Positions 60,462-64,000 of a DNA stretch of 64,000 nt are shown here, piece after piece. The DNA is taken from NCBI GenBank assembly GCA_030544235.1, contig CM060466.1, positions 5,849,092-5,913,091 of the forward strand, read 5' to 3'. The number at the start of each line of letters is the position of its first letter. Position 1 is the stretch's first letter. The notes below the pieces were generated by a model. It ran no database searches, was not told the origin of the DNA, and saw nothing but the letters and a program-made list of their open reading frames with translations. The stretch comes from Lepturacanthus savala. Its lineage: Eukaryota > Chordata > Actinopteri > Scombriformes > Trichiuridae. The position numbers and the translations under genes were made by a program.

Positions 60462-60575
60462 CAGAGCAGCTTCAGTGACTGACTGATCCACCCTCACTGT
60501 GTGAAGGAGAGATTCCACAGGTCTTTATTTCCTGCTACTGTGAGACTCTACAATAAACACTCCAAAAATAAATAA
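60462..60575 (+). pseudogene. LINE reverse-transcriptase C-terminal remnant
   Basis: Translation in this frame gives QSSFSD, then a stop, then LIHPHCVKERFHRSLFPATV and RLYNKHSKNK before the terminal stop. The RF..S.FP.AVRLYN pattern is the usual C-terminus of non-LTR retrotransposon polymerase proteins in fish. The internal TGA is one C-to-T change from the Arg codon CGA, as expected from CpG decay. Upstream homology is lost. Confidence 0.55.
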
Positions 60576-60711
60576 AAATAAATAATACTGCATCTGTATA
60601 ATATCTTTTAATGTGCAATAACCTATGCTACTGTGCAATTATCTCCCCTACTCGTTGTAGCATATTTATCTTGTATATATGGTGCACCTATCCTATATTA
60701 TATTGTATTAT

Positions 60712-60715
<4 letters not shown>

Positions 60716-60784
<69 letters not shown>
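60716..60784 (+). repeat. (TA)n microsatellite
   Basis: About 34 TA units between the LINE remnant and the mcrip2 promoter. Confidence 0.95.
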
Positions 60785-60786
<2 letters not shown>

Positions 60787-60939
60787 TATTTTTTGCACAT
60801 CACCAGGTTGAAAGTTGATTTGTTGTTATTGATTGTGTTTTTTTAATTGGGTTATGTTTTTACCTTCTCTACTTCCCTGTAAAACTGCTGTATCGACTAA
60901 ATCCCCCTTAAAAAAAAAGTTATTCATATTATTTTGAAA

Positions 60940-61480
60940 ATCCTCACCGGAAGTCGCGTACGTCACCGCCGCTGGCTTGACGCCGGCAAAGCGTGATCGC
61001 TTTCCGTCCTGATGAAAACACTCGCGTGCGGTGTCCTTGCGTCCAGTCACAGAGCGGCAGCGCGGCGGTCGGTACCGGAGCATCAGCGGAGCTCAGAGGC
61101 CACGGTGTCCGCCCGGAGAGTCGCTGTCCCCGGACGTCAGGAGCCACGGTCCCCCCTCCTCCTCCTCCTCCTCCCACCTCCTCCTCTCCCCGCCCCGCTC
61201 TGACTCACTGACCCCCGGGCGCGTGGAGCCGCTTTCTCCTTGGATGACCTACACACCGGAGGGAGCCGCGAACGCCGTTTCAGCGAACACCTGCCGGCGG
61301 ATTAACCGGCGGGGAGCGACAAGTCACACCGGCTCTCTGCGGATTTTCAGGCCGACTCAGGAGCAGCTGACCCCGGCTACAAAATAAGACACGTTGCGGC
61401 TTTTTCCCCCTTCTCTCCTCCACACCGCGGCTGCGTCAGGAGCAGCGCGCAGCGGAACGCGGCGTCGCGGCCAAATGTTT
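60940..61480 (+). promoter_or_regulatory. CpG-rich promoter and non-coding first exon region of mcrip2
   Basis: The sharp change from AT-rich to CpG-dense sequence begins at an ETS-type motif (CCGGAAGT, 60947-60954) and a CRE-like TACGTCAC (60959-60966). The next 500 bases are rich in CG and include a (TCC)n run (61155-61180). The first coding exon of mcrip2 begins just after a strong acceptor (TCATTTCAG, 61509), so a non-coding exon 1 should lie here. Short open frames in this region read as untranslated leader. Confidence 0.65.
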
Positions 61481-61520
61481 TCACCTGATTAATTTCACCA
61501 TCATTTCAGACGCTGCTCAC

Positions 61521-63762
61521 ATGATGTACACAATCAGCAGAGGTCCCAGCAAACTGGTCACACAGCGGCGGACAGGTGAGCGCGTCCCTTCAAAATAAAA
61601 CCTAATGATGCAATGTGCGCATGAATGAAATCGGATTATTTTGCAGTGAAAAAAAATACTGCATGAAAACTGTCTCAACTTTTTAAAAATTATTTAAATT
61701 AAATATTCTCTCTATTAAGGTCCCACGCAGCAGATCGAGAGTAAATTCAACGACCTGAAGCTCAAGCCGACATCTTGGCTCGCGACAGAGTAAGTAGCTG
61801 CGCGTTTTTTGTTTTTTTACGGTTTTGTGTCGGCATGCGAGCGTGCTTCCATTATCGGACACAAAACTTTGACCCGAGCGCACGAGCGTTTTTTTTTTTT
61901 TTTTTGAGTTGAGTTGAGCGACGCACGTGGGGAGGTGGGGGAACTCCTAATTAAACTATAGATGAACTTTTGAAGTGATACTGGTGCCTGAGTTTTTCTT
62001 TAAATACCAACACATGTGATTTATTATGTTAATTTCTCAGGAACAGCAATGGATTTTTGTATATAATAGACATTTTTACACTTTTACCTTCAGTTCGATG
62101 CTGCAAATTGACCTGATCAGTATCTATGTGATATAAACATGTGTTTTATACGTTGATTACACTAATTAAAGGTGAAGATGAAGACATTTCATCCTGAAAT
62201 AATCCTTTTTTACATATTCAATCTTTAAAAACGGGTCAATTTGACCTATAACATAACAGGAGGGTTAATGAGACTTTGGCTCTTTTTGACAACAATTTCT
62301 CATTAACTAGTTTCAGAATTTGACTATTTTGACACTTTCTGGTTTAAAACCTCTACAGAAACCCATCAGATAGGGCACCATGGGGTTAAATCTTATTAAA
62401 ATCTAATTTGTGTCAAATTAATGGTGCGGAAGCAGTAAATTAGACAAGTAGAATCACATGTTTCCTTTCTCAGAAACACTAAAAAACTACATGAAAAGGC
62501 TCAGTTCTTTCTCTCACTTCCCTAAAACTAATTAAAATGTATAGACTTCCTACAAGGAATAGAAGGGTTGTTCATTCCAGAATCATCCTAGGAAAAAAAC
62601 ACTACATATAGTGATGAAGTAGTGTATATTTTTATTTCACACATTTTTATTCCATCAATAACTGGTCATTTATACAACGCCAGCAAGCCTCAAATGACCA
62701 GAATGCATTGCAGTGACGAGCTATGTCGCATTTTTGACTAAAGGTTGCAAGTTTGGCTCATTTCTCTCATTGGTGGAATATGTAAAATGAGCAGAATAGT
62801 GACATCTAGTGTCTCAAAATCATAGTTCAGCACAAATTTCAAGTAATTAGTACATTTTATAACCGTATTTAGCATTAGCTCTGCTATTTATCAATTAGAG
62901 GCATATATATATATATATGATAGCCAGCTATCGCTAGCCGCTATCATTCATTCTTATCTTCCCTGCTTGGGATTCTCTCTGATTTGTGTCGTATAATGAA
63001 AACAAGTAACATTAGCTGACAGGCTAACATTAGCTAGGTTAGCAAGTGAGTTAGCTTATCTTACCCATTGGGGAGAAAGGTCACCATTTCCACGTTGTGT
63101 AAATCCTTTATACGAGTCCTTCTAGCATCTATTTCACCTGTATTGACTCTGGATTTTGCTCCTTTTCTATGAATCATAATGAAGTGTTTGCCAGAGATTT
63201 GATGCTGCTGCAGAACTTGCAAAATCTGCCATTTTTACCCATTTTTTGCCAACCTGGCAACGCACAATGCCTCGTCACAATTGTCTGATACATGTAAACA
63301 TAAAGTCATTGTCAAATGTTTAATTAATTCACACGACATTTAATTTTTCCCCTGGAAAAACCTTTTATTCTAAATAAAATAAACTACATATTCAGACACA
63401 TGCAGGTTCTCTTCCTGTGAGCAGCTGAAATGCATTCTGGGAAACAAAGAGCAACATTCAGCAGATTAAACAGGGAACAGAAGCAGTAAACAGACTGAAT
63501 TCCTGTTTCCTGAGTCAAGTAAAACCATCCAGTTGAATTTACCCTAAAAGCTAAAATGTTTCCTGAGACCTGGTTTGGCCAGCCGTGATGTGACCTGTCA
63601 CCTTTAACCTTTTATCCGACCCCTCCAGCTCTCCGCCCCCGAAGATCGTGTTCAACCGGCCCAACGGGAAGCGTTACCACAGCGCCTCCACGCCCAAACC
63701 CGACAGCCCGGCGGAGGGATTCACTCCTGCACATGAGGAGAACGTCAGGTTCGTGTTTGAAG
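61521..63762 (+). CDS. mcrip2: MAPK-regulated corepressor-interacting protein 2, 5' part (partial)
   Basis: MCRIP2 (FAM195A) is a small protein of the MCRIP family, which bind the corepressor CtBP and the helicase DDX6 and are found in stress granules. Three coding exons are present: 61521-61575 (its exon starts at 61510), 61720-61789 and 63629-63762. They give MMYTISRGPSKLVTQRRTG, then PTQQIESKFNDLKL, then KIVFNRPNGKRYH and the family's most conserved segment, FTPAHEENVRFVFE. The human protein has MYTITKGPSKLVAQRRTG, LVFNRVNGRR and AHEENVRF in the same order. The first ATG (61521) adds one Met compared with the human start; 61524 is the alternative. The last donor (GAAG|GTGAGG) is phase 1, leading to the expected AWQ of the next exon. 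The C-terminal exon(s) lie beyond the right edge. Confidence 0.92.
61790..63628 (+). other. mcrip2 intron
   Basis: AT-rich, with a few TAGCATTAGCT-type motifs (62870-63060) and a short TA run near 62915. No exon was recognised. Confidence 0.7.
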
Positions 63763-64000
63763 GTGAGGGTCAATCGGCGGGACGGAGGAAGGTCGATCAA
63801 GGTCAATAGGTCACGAGGATCAAAACTGGAAGACTGTAGTTATAAGATAATCTCCTGTTTATTCAGGGTGCTGTGATTAGTGAAGTAGAAGTTGGGTACT
63901 TCCCATCTCCAGTGTCACATGATCAGAAAAACTATTGATTTATAATATTTTCTATTAGAGCAGGAGATGGATGGTTAATATTTCTATATTTGCAAGAATC
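63763..64000 (+). other. mcrip2 next intron (partial)
   Basis: Sequence after the donor at 63763; it continues past the window edge. Confidence 0.7.

Noticed and set aside
60993..61387. Open frames in the mcrip2 CpG island
   Set aside because: Three overlapping frames are open because of high GC; a splice acceptor just before the MCRIP2 start indicates this is non-coding leader.

Overview
This window is vertebrate nuclear DNA, most likely from a ray-finned (teleost) fish. The genes are split by GT-AG introns, and the proteins read as fish-type versions of slc5a7, tmem186, gde1 and mcrip2. The spaces between them hold transposon debris of the kind common in fish and a very large load of microsatellites, minisatellites and satellite arrays. 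I see no bacterial or organelle features, tRNA or rRNA genes, or CRISPR.

Layout. At the left edge (492-700, minus strand) lies the first coding exon of slc5a7, the high-affinity choline transporter; the rest of the gene is outside the window. A GC-rich, CCAAT/TATA-containing element pointing the same way at about 9.43-9.58 kb is a good candidate for its distant promoter. From 10 to 43 kb I find no convincing gene. This stretch is a patchwork of tandem arrays: 21 bp with a 252-bp higher-order repeat, 22 bp, 26 bp, 31 bp, 32 bp (two unrelated), 35 bp, 51 bp and 10 bp. Among them are two inverted copies of a TTAA-flanked piggyBac-like non-autonomous element, one of which runs straight into a 58-copy satellite. 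The 31-bp family occurs three times, the last time in reverse orientation.

From 42.9 to 46.4 kb there is a complete eight-exon gene on the plus strand for a 485-residue type I membrane protein: signal peptide, three SRCR domains, one Ig-like domain, a membrane segment and a short tail. It is the least familiar gene here. Next, tmem186 (minus; complex I assembly) and gde1 (plus; glycerophosphodiester phosphodiesterase) lie head to head with about 1.7 kb between their outer promoter motifs' genes. Finally a CpG-rich promoter leads into the first three coding exons of mcrip2 (plus), which runs off the right edge.

The genes do not form a pathway; they are neighbours. The human counterparts of tmem186, gde1 and mcrip2 are all on chromosome 16p, so the right third looks like a conserved linkage block. 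Multi-exon genes are listed once with exon coordinates in the evidence. All exon junctions were read by eye and checked for frame; nothing was aligned by computer.
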